A DNA stretch of 64,000 nt from Phycisphaerae bacterium (GTDB lineage: Bacteria > Planctomycetota > Phycisphaerae > UBA1845). Positions 1 through 8,177 of this stretch are shown here, in pieces; position 1 is the stretch's first letter; each line of letters begins with the position of its first letter. Below the pieces are notes generated by a model. It saw only the letters and a program-made list of their open reading frames with translations. It made no database searches and was not told the DNA's origin. Position numbers and translations under genes: made by a program. The stretch is from assembly GCA_029260115.1 (NCBI GenBank), contig JAJDDW010000119.1:1-64000 (forward strand), read 5' to 3'.

Positions 1-182
1 CTATCACGGGCATGACGCTGCCCTTCGTGTCTTATGGCGGTAGTAGCCTGCTAAGCAATTTTGTGGTGCTGGCGCTGCTCATCAGCGTATCGCAACATCG
101 ACCATTTTTGTTGGCGGGTAAGCCATTCGATTTTCGTAAGCGATCGATTGTTGATCGAATAGATATTATGTCGGGTAGGTGA
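1..182 (+). CDS. FtsW/RodA/SpoVE-family protein, C-terminal end (partial)
   Basis: Only the last 59 codons are in the window, read from base 3 to a TGA at 180-182. They contain [19 protein letters not shown], the hallmark C-terminal signature of SEDS glycosyltransferases (FtsW, RodA, SpoVE), followed by a hydrophobic helix and a basic tail ([17 protein letters not shown]). SEDS proteins polymerise peptidoglycan glycan strands from lipid II in the inner membrane. FtsW and RodA cannot be separated from this fragment; the [11 protein letters not shown] form is commonest in FtsW/SpoVE. The next gene begins about 15 bases after the stop, so the two may be co-transcribed. Confidence 0.85.
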   Translation, partial: ITGMTLPFVSYGGSSLLSNFVVLALLISVSQHRPFLLAGKPFDFRKRSIVDRIDIMSGR

Positions 183-196
183 CGAGGCATGCAATT

Positions 197-967
197 ATGT
201 CATGGAATATTATAGATTGCAGCAAGTGTAACCGTCAGTGTAACTTTGAGAGTGTGCAACCATTTGCTGGGGGCGATGGTACTTATGTGGTGTCTTGGTA
301 TTGTTCTACATGTGACATTCGAGCAATGGATCTTTGCCCTATTGGCCCAACAACTCCGCGACATGGTGTTTGCCTCAACTGTGGTGCAGATACGTCAGCA
401 TCCTTATGCGATGTTTGTAAACTCGAAGCGGCCGAGATTGAGATTCGAGTGAATGAAGCAACTTCAAACGACGAGGCCAGCATTGACAATGCGCAAATGT
501 ACGCTGGACGGGGGCAGATTCGCCTCGCATTCAACATAATTGATTTACACTTGCGCGATTACCCACATGAGGTCGCAGCATGGACAGAGAAAGGTAGGCT
601 CTTGTCACTAGTGGGGTATTTTGAGCAATCTCGCCAGGCATTAGATTGTGCTATTAGTCACGCGGAATCATCGGATCGACCACACATTCTTCATTTGCGA
701 GCAAATGCGCTTTGCGAATTGCATCTTGGCAAGGCTGCCCTTCAGGACATCGATGAGTCACTCAAAAATGAGCCAGATCAGGTGTCAAGGAATTACATTC
801 GAGGCAGAGCATTAGGTCTAGTTGGCCGAATTGATGAAGCGCTCGTCTGCATGAATCGTGTTCTCGAACTTGCTCCGGATCACGATGCGGCGAGGCGTGC
901 GCGCGCCTTATGCGAAAATGCAGTGCGGTCGCAATGTCATCAACCTTGGTGGAAATTCTGGGGCTAA
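197..967 (+). CDS. zinc-ribbon and TPR-repeat protein, unknown role
   Basis: A 256-residue soluble protein. The first ~70 residues hold several Cys pairs (CSKC, CSTC, CLNC, CDVC), which look like two or more zinc ribbons. From about residue 90 onward the sequence is helical and repetitive, with TPR-like units (for example AWTEKGRLLSLVGYFEQSRQ, NYIRGRALGLVGRIDEALVC and LELAPDHDAARRA). TPRs bind other proteins, so a scaffold role is plausible, but no specific function can be given. I chose ATG 197 because a GAGG ribosome-binding site sits 9 bases upstream; a GTG at 179 that overlaps the preceding stop codon is the alternative. It lies directly behind the ftsW/rodA gene and may belong to the same transcript. 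Confidence 0.7.
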   Translation: MSWNIIDCSKCNRQCNFESVQPFAGGDGTYVVSWYCSTCDIRAMDLCPIGPTTPRHGVCLNCGADTSASLCDVCKLEAAEIEIRVNEATSNDEASIDNAQMYAGRGQIRLAFNIIDLHLRDYPHEVAAWTEKGRLLSLVGYFEQSRQALDCAISHAESSDRPHILHLRANALCELHLGKAALQDIDESLKNEPDQVSRNYIRGRALGLVGRIDEALVCMNRVLELAPDHDAARRARALCENAVRSQCHQPWWKFWG

Positions 968-1053
968 TTGTGTCCATACTAAAGCCATTCTATGAATATG
1001 TCACAGTGCGGATGGCCTAACCACCTCCGAAATCTGACTCGTAAATGTTTCTA

Positions 1054-1170
1054 GCATGTGATTACAGCTACAGCTCTGATTTTATTCAACTTTCGTGTCA
1101 AAGACTAATGTGAACTTGTCCGCAGGATTTCTGAAGGGGAATTCTGCACGTTGCAGGTGACGCCGTTCAC
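1054..1170. repeat. left copy of ~115-bp direct repeat flanking the arsenic genes
   Basis: This stretch is clearly related to 2928-3042 in the same orientation. Shared blocks include ACAGCTACAGCTCT, TGTCAAAGAC, AGGATTTCTGA and TGCAGG, in the same order and at almost the same spacing. It begins at GCATGT and fades out near GTTCAC. It is non-coding and lies just past the end of acr3. Confidence 0.75.
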
Positions 1171-1181
1171 TATGGTATACG

Positions 1182-2243
1182 CTAGGATTTTTCATTTGCG
1201 TTCGAGAAGTAACGATGTCTAAACCAAATCGCGACATTCACTAAGCTGATCAGAACAGGTACCTCGACGAGCGGTCCGATGACGGCAGCAAAGGCCACGC
1301 CGGAACCGATGCCGAATACGGAGATGGCTACCGCTATCGCCAGCTCGAAGTTGTTGCTCGCCGCCGTGAATGCAATCGTCGTTGTCTTGCCGTAGTCCGC
1401 GCCGAGTCGTTTGCCCATCCAGAACGAGATTAAGAACATGACTACAAAGTAGATACACAACGGTACGGCTATACGAACGACATGCAGCGGTAACTGGACG
1501 ATGTAATCACCCTTTAGTGAAAACATCACGATGATGGTGAACAGCAGTGCGATGAGTGTGATCGGTGAAATTTTAGGGATGAATCGCTTTTCGTACCACT
1601 CGCGACCTTTCGTTTTGAGCAAGGTAAACCGGGTGGTCATTCCCGCAAGGAATGGGATGCCCAAGTAGATGAAGACGCTCTTGGCGATTTCACCTATAGT
1701 CACTTCAACAACTGCACCCTCCAGACCTAACATTGGCGGCAACACCGTGATGAATAGCCAAGCATATAGCGAGAAAAACAGCACCTGGAAAACGGAATTG
1801 AACGCGACCAACCCGGCGGCGTACTCGGCGTCACCCTCGGCCAAATCGTTCCAGACAATCACCATGGCGATGCAGCGAGCTAGTCCGATCATGATAAGGC
1901 CTACCATATATTCCGGGTAGCCGCGTAGGAACAGCACGGCTAGCAAGAACATCAAGACCGGGCCGATGATCCAATTCTGCACAAGCGATAGGACTAGCAC
2001 CTTCCAGTCGCGGAATATATCGCCAAGCTCTTCGTACTTCACTTTGGCGAGTGGCGGATACATCATCAGTATCAGGCCGACGGCGATGGGGATGTTCGTC
2101 GTACCGACCTGAAATCGATTGATTAACACTTCGGCACCCGGAAAGAAGTATCCACTGGCCACGCCGATTGCCATCGCCAAAAAAATCCAAACCGTCAAGT
2201 AACGGTCAAGAAATGACATACGTTTGATGATTCGCGTGTTCAT
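1182..2243 (-). CDS. acr3: arsenite efflux transporter, ACR3 family
   Basis: A 353-residue inner-membrane protein with about ten hydrophobic helices that exports arsenite (and often antimonite). It carries the ACR3 hallmarks: the [20 protein letters not shown] opening, the helix with the conserved thiolate ([15 protein letters not shown]) and the late helix [17 protein letters not shown] with its conserved glutamate. Length fits the family (330-400). ATG 2243 was chosen; ATG 2219 (MSFLDRY) is a close alternative that matches the usual N-terminus. An upstream extension of the open frame runs into arsR and is unlikely to be translated. It lies 134 bases downstream of arsR on the same strand, forming an arsR-acr3 cassette. 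No arsenate reductase (ArsC) is next to it. Confidence 0.9.
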   Translation of the reverse strand: MNTRIIKRMSFLDRYLTVWIFLAMAIGVASGYFFPGAEVLINRFQVGTTNIPIAVGLILMMYPPLAKVKYEELGDIFRDWKVLVLSLVQNWIIGPVLMFLLAVLFLRGYPEYMVGLIMIGLARCIAMVIVWNDLAEGDAEYAAGLVAFNSVFQVLFFSLYAWLFITVLPPMLGLEGAVVEVTIGEIAKSVFIYLGIPFLAGMTTRFTLLKTKGREWYEKRFIPKISPITLIALLFTIIVMFSLKGDYIVQLPLHVVRIAVPLCIYFVVMFLISFWMGKRLGADYGKTTTIAFTAASNNFELAIAVAISVFGIGSGVAFAAVIGPLVEVPVLISLVNVAIWFRHRYFSNANEKS

Positions 2244-2377
2244 GGGAAATCGCCTTGTCTGTGTGCGAGCCTGCGTTTGACTCACATCTCGATTTAATCT
2301 TGTGTCCCCCAATAAGGGGCAGTTGATCAGTGCCTCAAAGTTGACTCCGTACCCAAGTATTGCGTCGTGGGCTTCGG

Positions 2378-2722
2378 TTAGTTGCCGCATTCACGCGTCT
2401 TATAAAGTCGCGCGAGATCAGCCTGCAGTATGTCGATATCCCGCAGGCATCCACGCACGCAGTTCAGCAGCCTGCGGTGCAGACCAGCGGGATGTTTTGC
2501 GGCGGTGTAGTGTTTCCACTTCCCGTCTTGTCGGACGGTCACTAGGCCAGCCTTGCGCAGGTAGGCGAGGTGCCGCGAAATTTTCGGTTGCGGCTCGTCG
2601 AGCGCTACGCATAGATCGCAGACGCAAACCTCGCGTTCGAGTAGTAGGTTTAACAGGCGAATCCTGCTCTCGTCGGCAAACGCCCGGAACACGGTGTTGG
2701 TTGTCTCAAGCATGTCAGTCAT
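2378..2722 (-). CDS. arsR: ArsR-family arsenic-sensing repressor
   Basis: A 114-residue winged-helix regulator of the SmtB/ArsR family. It contains the metal-binding helix motif VCVCDLC, whose closely spaced cysteines bind As(III), followed by the recognition helix ([18 protein letters not shown]) and the wing ([11 protein letters not shown]). Binding of arsenite releases it from the operator. ATG 2722 is favoured because GGA lies six bases upstream; ATG 2713 is also possible. It is the first gene of the arsR-acr3 pair, and a palindromic AT-rich operator candidate sits just upstream, so autoregulation is likely. Confidence 0.9.
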   Translation of the reverse strand: MTDMLETTNTVFRAFADESRIRLLNLLLEREVCVCDLCVALDEPQPKISRHLAYLRKAGLVTVRQDGKWKHYTAAKHPAGLHRRLLNCVRGCLRDIDILQADLARLYKTRECGN

Positions 2723-2733
2723 GGTTATTCCAT

Positions 2734-2755
2734 CATATACGCCTATATGCATATG
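2734..2755 (-). promoter_or_regulatory. candidate ArsR operator/promoter
   Basis: Just upstream of arsR there is an AT-rich dyad: a perfect 10-bp palindrome ATATGCATAT (2745-2754) with a further CATATA half-like copy about ten bases away. Position and symmetry fit an ArsR operator, but the site is inferred from location only. Confidence 0.35.
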
Positions 2756-2927
2756 TTATGTGGCGGTGGCTTAGCGGTCAAATGACCTCGGCGGGCTGAT
2801 GTTTTGTCCTGGTGTCATGTTGAGACATGGGATTGGTATACCATCGACAAGCTGGTATCTAGTGGATTCGCTACTGTTAGGTTAATGCAAAACTAAATCG
2901 TCCAACTGAATCCAAAAAAGTTGAGGC

Positions 2928-3042
2928 GCATGTCCTACAGCTACAGCTCTAATTTAATCCAATTTTCATGTCAAAGACCAATACGCATTTGTCTATAGGA
3001 TTTCTGAGGGGGGGGCTGCGCGCTGCAGGAGTGCCCGTGAAC
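2928..3042. repeat. right copy of ~115-bp direct repeat flanking the arsenic genes
   Basis: Diverged copy of 1054-1170 in the same orientation, 1.87 kb away. It lies in the 420-base gene-free stretch 2753-3172 between arsR and the Cys-repeat gene. The rest of that stretch shows only a GGTATACC palindrome near 2834 and no gene that I can support. Confidence 0.75.
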
Positions 3043-3175
3043 GAGAAATAAAATTTGTAAATATTTCTTGAGAAGTGTCTTTTATAGGTCTAACATGACG
3101 CATGGGGGAAGTGTCTATTCGGAAGAGACTTCAATTGTGCGTCACTGTCTATGAGCAATACAAAGGATCAATTTG

Positions 3176-6091
3176 ATGAATCGACTAGCCGAGCGTTCGA
3201 GTGTCATGTCTAAGTTCTATCTTGTGGTTTGGTTACTACCAATCCTTATGTCAGCGTCAGCGGCCAATGCTCAGGTGACTTGTGATACTGACGCGCAGTG
3301 TGACGACGGGATTGTTTGCACTCGTGATTTTTGCTTTCAAAATAGTTGCCGACATGTCGGTACATGCTGCCAGTCTGACGCGGATTGCGATGACCTTAAT
3401 AGGTGTACCAAAGATTCATGCGTCAATGGCCAATGTTTCCATCAGGCTGACACGACGTCGCCCAATTGTTGCCGTTTCGATGAAGATTGCGATGACAATA
3501 GTCCTTGCACAGAGGATGTATGTATTGATGGCGCGTGCAGATTTATTCCTCGCCCAACCTTTGCGGGATGTTGTGTGGACGATCTTGAGTGCGACGATGG
3601 CAACCAATGCACGGATGATATTTGTGATCAAAATACATGCGTGCACATTCTTGCGGCTGGCTGCTGCCAATCTCATGAAGATTGTCGCGATGATGACGTT
3701 TGCACTGTTGACCGTTGCCATCTTGGACAATGCGAAAACATCGTTGTCTGCTGCGAGCTTGACGCTGATTGTGATGATGGAAACGATTGCACCGTTGATA
3801 AATGTGACGGACAGCAATGTGTTCATGAACCCGATCTGAGCATTCCTGGTTGCTGCCGTTCTAATCGAGACTGCGATGACCGAGATGTATGCACGCGTGA
3901 TTATTGCGTTGATGGCTTCTGCCGAAATGGATTTGATCCCAGCATTCCAGGCTGTTGTGCGACTGATCTAGATTGCGCCGACACGAACAATTGTACGCGA
4001 GATTTCTGTGATGCCAATGGTAAATGCCGGCATGTCTATACCTGCTGCAGGAGTGACAATCAGTGTAACGACCACGATCCATGCACGGCAGACCGGTGTT
4101 TGGATGGGCAATGTTTTAGTCGAGATATTTGCTGTCAATCTGATCTGGATTGCGATGATCAAAATACCTGCACCGTAGACAAGTGCAGCATGGATCGTTG
4201 CCGACATTTCCCGGATATAAATAATCCTGATTGCTGTAGAGACGATGGCGATTGCGATGATGGCTTGCCATGCACGCGTGATTTTTGTCGAGATCATTTT
4301 TGCGTATCAGTAACTAACCCAAACCTACAAGGCTGCTGCCGCAGTGATGCTGATTGTGATGATGGAAATGATTGCACGGAGGAACAATGCCGCGCGGATG
4401 GTCAATGCGAACGTACGTTTATTTGCTGTAGTAACGATGCTGATTGCGATGACGATAATCCTTGCACGGTAGATGTATGCGATGCGACTACCCAGCAATG
4501 TCGCCATGGCCTTGACCCGCAACTGCCCAATTGTTGCCAAACTACAACAGATTGTGACGACGCCAATGATTGCACACGCGATGCGTGTGTAAACGGCAAT
4601 TGCGTTCACGTGCGGGTTTGCTGCCGAGAAGACATCGACTGCGATGACGATGACGCATGCACGGATGATCTCTGCGACGCAGGCCAATGTCGACATCGCG
4701 ACACGTGTTGCAGTACAACAACTGATTGCGACGACAGCAACCGATGCACGTTGGATAGTTGCCTAAACGGAAAGTGTGAACACCGATTCATCTGCTGCCG
4801 TAGCGCGTCAGACTGCGATGATGGCGATCCATGCACCCGTGACTTCTGTAGAGAAGGCGTCTGCCGCCATGTGACAAATCCAGATAATCCAAACTGTTGC
4901 GGGCAAGACATTGACTGCGAAGATAACGATCATTGCACCCTAGATCGCTGCATCAATGGCCGATGTATACAGCGCCGTGTGTGCTGTGATTCGACGGCTG
5001 ATTGCGACGACGGTAATGACTGTACGCGAGATGTTTGCGAGTGTAACGAATGTCGACATGTCGATGTATGCTGCTCGACGGATGTCGATTGTGACGACGG
5101 CAACCCGTGTACCCGCGAAGTATGCAATAATGGTGTCTGCGAGCGTACGTTTATATGTTGTCAGACAAACGAGGATTGCGATGATGGCAATGCCTGTACG
5201 ATTAACCGATGCCATCGTGGTCGATGTGAAAGCGTCGTCGATTCTTCAAATCCGAATTGTTGTGATGTAGATACTGACTGCGAAGACGGCGATCATTGCA
5301 CCCTTGATGTTTGTGTGCATGGCTTCTGCCGACAGCGGCAACTATGTTGCGATGCTGACGACCAGTGTGACGATCAAGACGATTGCACGGTGGATGTGTG
5401 TGATAATGGCCGGTGCCGAAGAAGAAATACTTGTTGCACATCAGCAGCTGATTGCGACGACGGCAACCCATGCACCATTGAAGACTGTGTCAACGGCGCC
5501 TGCGTGCGAAGATTCAATACCAATGATCCAAATTGTTGCCTGTCTGACGCCAATTGCGACGACAATCGGCCTTGCACACGCGACGTTTGTGTCGCTGGTT
5601 TTTGCAGGCATGATTTCTTGTGCTGTCGAAATGACGCTGATTGTGATGACAACGACAATTGCACAAGGGACATTTGCGAGGCTGGTTTCTGCCGGCATAT
5701 AGACCCGTTGCCCGGCGCTTCGACCTGTTGCCGAGCGGATTTGGATTGCGAAGATAATGATCCATGTACGGTGGACTTCTGCCGCAACGGTACGTGCGTT
5801 CACCCGATGCGTGATACGGATCGAGATGGCGTTTGTGATTTGCGGGACAATTGTCGTTTCGTTTATAATCCTGGCCAAGCGGATTTTGATCACGACGGGA
5901 GGGGCGATCGCTGCGATCCGGACATCGACAATGACGGCGTGCCCAACGATGTCGATGTATGCGATTTTACGCCGCTGGGTGCAACCGTGCAGCCAAACGG
6001 AACTTTGTTAGCCGATACAGACGGCGACTGCGACGTTGACTTACAAGACGCAGCTTTCTGGCAAAGAGAGATCACCGGGCCGAGTAAATAG
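3176..6091 (+). CDS. secreted protein of 27 tandem Cys-rich repeats with TSP3/dockerin-like C-terminus
   Basis: A 971-residue exported protein. A signal peptide (SKFYLVVWLLPILMSASAANAQ) is followed by 27 head-to-tail units of 28-35 residues with the pattern CCxxDxDCDDxxxCTxDxCxxGxCxH. The units resemble the Dictyostelium CTDC repeat in cysteine and acid spacing. Linkers between units are either ~3 residues or ~8 residues (such as DPSIPG or NPDNPN). After the last unit come Asp-rich thrombospondin type-3-like motifs (DTDRDGVCDLRDNC, DFDHDGRGDRCDPDIDNDG) and a final DTDGDCDVDLQDAAFW, like the dockerin-type calcium motifs common at planctomycete protein ends. Expect disulphide-rich, calcium-binding rods at the cell surface or in the matrix. 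ATG 3176 has AGGA eight bases upstream. Isolated transcription unit; function unknown. Confidence 0.85.
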   Translation: MNRLAERSSVMSKFYLVVWLLPILMSASAANAQVTCDTDAQCDDGIVCTRDFCFQNSCRHVGTCCQSDADCDDLNRCTKDSCVNGQCFHQADTTSPNCCRFDEDCDDNSPCTEDVCIDGACRFIPRPTFAGCCVDDLECDDGNQCTDDICDQNTCVHILAAGCCQSHEDCRDDDVCTVDRCHLGQCENIVVCCELDADCDDGNDCTVDKCDGQQCVHEPDLSIPGCCRSNRDCDDRDVCTRDYCVDGFCRNGFDPSIPGCCATDLDCADTNNCTRDFCDANGKCRHVYTCCRSDNQCNDHDPCTADRCLDGQCFSRDICCQSDLDCDDQNTCTVDKCSMDRCRHFPDINNPDCCRDDGDCDDGLPCTRDFCRDHFCVSVTNPNLQGCCRSDADCDDGNDCTEEQCRADGQCERTFICCSNDADCDDDNPCTVDVCDATTQQCRHGLDPQLPNCCQTTTDCDDANDCTRDACVNGNCVHVRVCCREDIDCDDDDACTDDLCDAGQCRHRDTCCSTTTDCDDSNRCTLDSCLNGKCEHRFICCRSASDCDDGDPCTRDFCREGVCRHVTNPDNPNCCGQDIDCEDNDHCTLDRCINGRCIQRRVCCDSTADCDDGNDCTRDVCECNECRHVDVCCSTDVDCDDGNPCTREVCNNGVCERTFICCQTNEDCDDGNACTINRCHRGRCESVVDSSNPNCCDVDTDCEDGDHCTLDVCVHGFCRQRQLCCDADDQCDDQDDCTVDVCDNGRCRRRNTCCTSAADCDDGNPCTIEDCVNGACVRRFNTNDPNCCLSDANCDDNRPCTRDVCVAGFCRHDFLCCRNDADCDDNDNCTRDICEAGFCRHIDPLPGASTCCRADLDCEDNDPCTVDFCRNGTCVHPMRDTDRDGVCDLRDNCRFVYNPGQADFDHDGRGDRCDPDIDNDGVPNDVDVCDFTPLGATVQPNGTLLADTDGDCDVDLQDAAFWQREITGPSK

Positions 6092-6138
6092 TTAGCGGTG
6101 GAAGAATCCCTTTGGTAGGGATGCAACGATAACGCAGC

Positions 6139-6174
6139 AGGGCGTTTCAGATCAATGATGGTCTGGAACGCCCT
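6139..6174 (+). terminator. stem-loop after the Cys-repeat gene
   Basis: A 13-bp inverted repeat with one mismatch (AGGGCGTTTCAGA at 6139 against TCTGGAACGCCCT ending at 6174) encloses a 10-base loop. It lies between the 3' ends of two convergent genes, so it probably ends transcription from one or both sides. No T-run follows. Confidence 0.6.
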
Positions 6175-6231
6175 CTGTGTATCGCCGTGTAATCTCAAGA
6201 ACGTCTTAGGTGTAATGTGAATTGAACAAGC

Positions 6232-7353
6232 CTATTTCGACGTTGGTAAATCAGTAAATCGGAGCTGATGAACAATATCGCAGCCAGACCGTGATGTATT
6301 TATGAGCCGTGGATGGAGCGAGTCGGCTATGGCGGGGCTGCCTTTTCCCATCCATGCGCTTGGTGCCTGGTCGCCACCGATGAGTATTGGAGCCGTGAAT
6401 ACTAACGCTTCGTCAACGAGTCCTGCGATGATAAACGACGTCAAGACGCTAGCGCCGCCTTCGATCATGACGTTGGTCGCTTCCATTGCATATAGCTTGT
6501 GTAATACATCGCTCGGTTGCACCCGGCCGCCACGTGATTTACAAGCTATAACTGATACGCCGTGCCTTGATAATGACACCGCCAATTTAGATTTACTCTT
6601 CGCGGCCGTTGTGAAAATGATTAGCGGCGATTGCTTGACTGATTGTACGAGTTTGGAGTTGATTTTTATGCGCAAGTCGCCGTCGAGCACTATGCGTTTT
6701 GCGATGCGGCCCACCCGTACCTCTCGCGCGGTAAGGCGTGGGTCGTCTTTGAGGGCCGTGCCACAGCCAATGATAATAGCGTCTACCCGTGAGCGCAGCC
6801 GGTGGACCAATCGCCTTGAAGCTGCGGAAGAAATCCATTGTGAATCACCGCGATGGGTAGCTAGTTTGCCGTCCAAGCTTTGCGCCCACTTGGCTATCAC
6901 ATAAGGCCGATGAAGGATCATGCGGGTAGCGAATGGTGCGATCAATTCGCGAGCCTCTGGTTCGCATACGCCAACGTCAACCACAATGCCTTCGCGGCGC
7001 AAGTGTCTTATGCCCCGGCCTCTCACGGCTGGGTTAGGGTCTTTCGTCGCGATGACTATTCGTGCGACCTTGGCTTGGATAAGCGCATCAGTGCAAGGCG
7101 GCGTTTTTCCCGTAGTGCAACATGGTTCTAGTGTGACGTAGGCTGTCGCACCGTGAGCCGTAAGGCTACAGTCTTGCAAGGCTTTCACCTCTGCATGTGC
7201 CCCGCCGAATTTTGGGTGATAACCTTGGCCCAGTATCTGCTTTTTCTTGGCAATCACGCAGCCGACCATGGGGTTGGGTTCGACGAGACCCTGACCTTTA
7301 CGAGCCAGTCGCAAGGCAAGCTTCATCATGTCGTGATCAAATGTTGAACTCAT
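6232..7353 (-). CDS. ribD: bifunctional riboflavin deaminase/reductase RibD
   Basis: A 373-residue enzyme for two consecutive early steps of riboflavin synthesis: deamination of the diaminopyrimidine ribosyl phosphate, then NADPH-dependent reduction of the ribosyl group. The N-terminal deaminase domain (1-~145) has the zinc site: His53 and Glu55 in HAEVKAL, and Cys78/Cys87 in PCCTTGKTPPC. The C-terminal reductase domain (from ~150) begins RPYVIAKWAQSLDGKLAT and carries IIIGCGTALKDDPRLTAR and MIEGGASVLTSFI. Length is normal for RibD. It follows lspA on the same strand after 80 bases. No other rib gene lies nearby. Confidence 0.95.
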   Translation of the reverse strand: MSSTFDHDMMKLALRLARKGQGLVEPNPMVGCVIAKKKQILGQGYHPKFGGAHAEVKALQDCSLTAHGATAYVTLEPCCTTGKTPPCTDALIQAKVARIVIATKDPNPAVRGRGIRHLRREGIVVDVGVCEPEARELIAPFATRMILHRPYVIAKWAQSLDGKLATHRGDSQWISSAASRRLVHRLRSRVDAIIIGCGTALKDDPRLTAREVRVGRIAKRIVLDGDLRIKINSKLVQSVKQSPLIIFTTAAKSKSKLAVSLSRHGVSVIACKSRGGRVQPSDVLHKLYAMEATNVMIEGGASVLTSFIIAGLVDEALVFTAPILIGGDQAPSAWMGKGSPAIADSLHPRLINTSRSGCDIVHQLRFTDLPTSK

Positions 7354-7433
7354 GGCTGGTTTGCCTTGGGTTACAAATATTTCTTGCGTCGTCTAACTAC
7401 CACCATCAATAGATAATCGGCAACGCAATAGGC

Positions 7434-8156
7434 CTACGCTCGTTTACCTAAGCTTGAAGTGAATAACAAGATGATAACGCCGCATACTAATGCGGAGTCA
7501 GCGATGTTGAACACCCAAGGCCAGGCTTGTTGGCCACCGATGATAGGCACCCACGCTGGCAAATTCGGTACGAATTTGATGAAGTCGCGAACCACACCCT
7601 GCTGATGATGCGTAACCTCTGATCTTACAAAGGATTGTGTGTGCGTGCCTTCCGGCCACACGCCGATGCGAATGATCGGCGCATCCTCGTCAGACACAAT
7701 TTTCCCAATAACCATCCGCTGTTGCGCGTTCGTACCATCCTTCATGCTGATAATATCAGCTTTGATAAAAGTACGGTCGTACATGTTACCGACCGCACCG
7801 GCTAAAATTAATCCCAGCGCGATGTGTAGTATGTACGAGCGTTTAGGGCTTTGAACGAAAAGATAAACAACAAACGCCAAAGCTAGTATTGAAGCCGCGA
7901 TGAAAAGTTCTGTTTGACCACTGAATGATCCGAAGACGGCACCGTCGTTTAGTGATCGACGGAATATGAGCCAGCCATCGATCATGTTACGTGGTTCGTT
8001 GGGTTTGATTGTAGAAAACGCCCAGTGCTTGGACCAAAGATCAATCCACACAAAGATAATAGCCGTAAGCCAAAATCGGCCATGCGACCACATATGCATA
8101 AGCGCTCGGGCATCTTCGTGGGTCGATGGTGCTTCTGGTTGTTGTGGATCATTCAT
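7434..8156 (-). CDS. lspA: lipoprotein signal peptidase LspA with extra loop
   Basis: A 240-residue inner-membrane aspartic protease that removes the signal peptide of lipoproteins after lipidation. All family boxes are seen: NDGAVFG (70-76), GNMYDR (123-128), VVRDFI (188-193) and FNIADS (216-221). Asp127 and Asp220 should be the catalytic pair. It is longer than the usual 160-170 residues because of a ~25-residue N-terminal extension and a ~59-residue insertion (129-187) between the third helix and the VxDFI box. The insertion contains IISMKDGTNAQQRMV and WPEGTHTQSF and would lie on the periplasmic face. It starts 21 bases after the DksA-like gene and is probably co-transcribed with it. Confidence 0.92.
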   Translation of the reverse strand: MNDPQQPEAPSTHEDARALMHMWSHGRFWLTAIIFVWIDLWSKHWAFSTIKPNEPRNMIDGWLIFRRSLNDGAVFGSFSGQTELFIAASILALAFVVYLFVQSPKRSYILHIALGLILAGAVGNMYDRTFIKADIISMKDGTNAQQRMVIGKIVSDEDAPIIRIGVWPEGTHTQSFVRSEVTHHQQGVVRDFIKFVPNLPAWVPIIGGQQAWPWVFNIADSALVCGVIILLFTSSLGKRA

Positions 8157-8177
8157 AAGGATACATGTGTAGTTTGG

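Noticed and set aside
3416-5893. Long antisense and alternate-frame reading frames inside the Cys-repeat gene
   Set aside because: They come from the repetitive codons of the 27 units; none has a signal, family motif or ribosome-binding site.
3176-6091. Could the regular repeats be a CRISPR array?
   Set aside because: The period follows codons (about 87 or 102 bases), the repeats are not identical at DNA level, and they encode a continuous protein.
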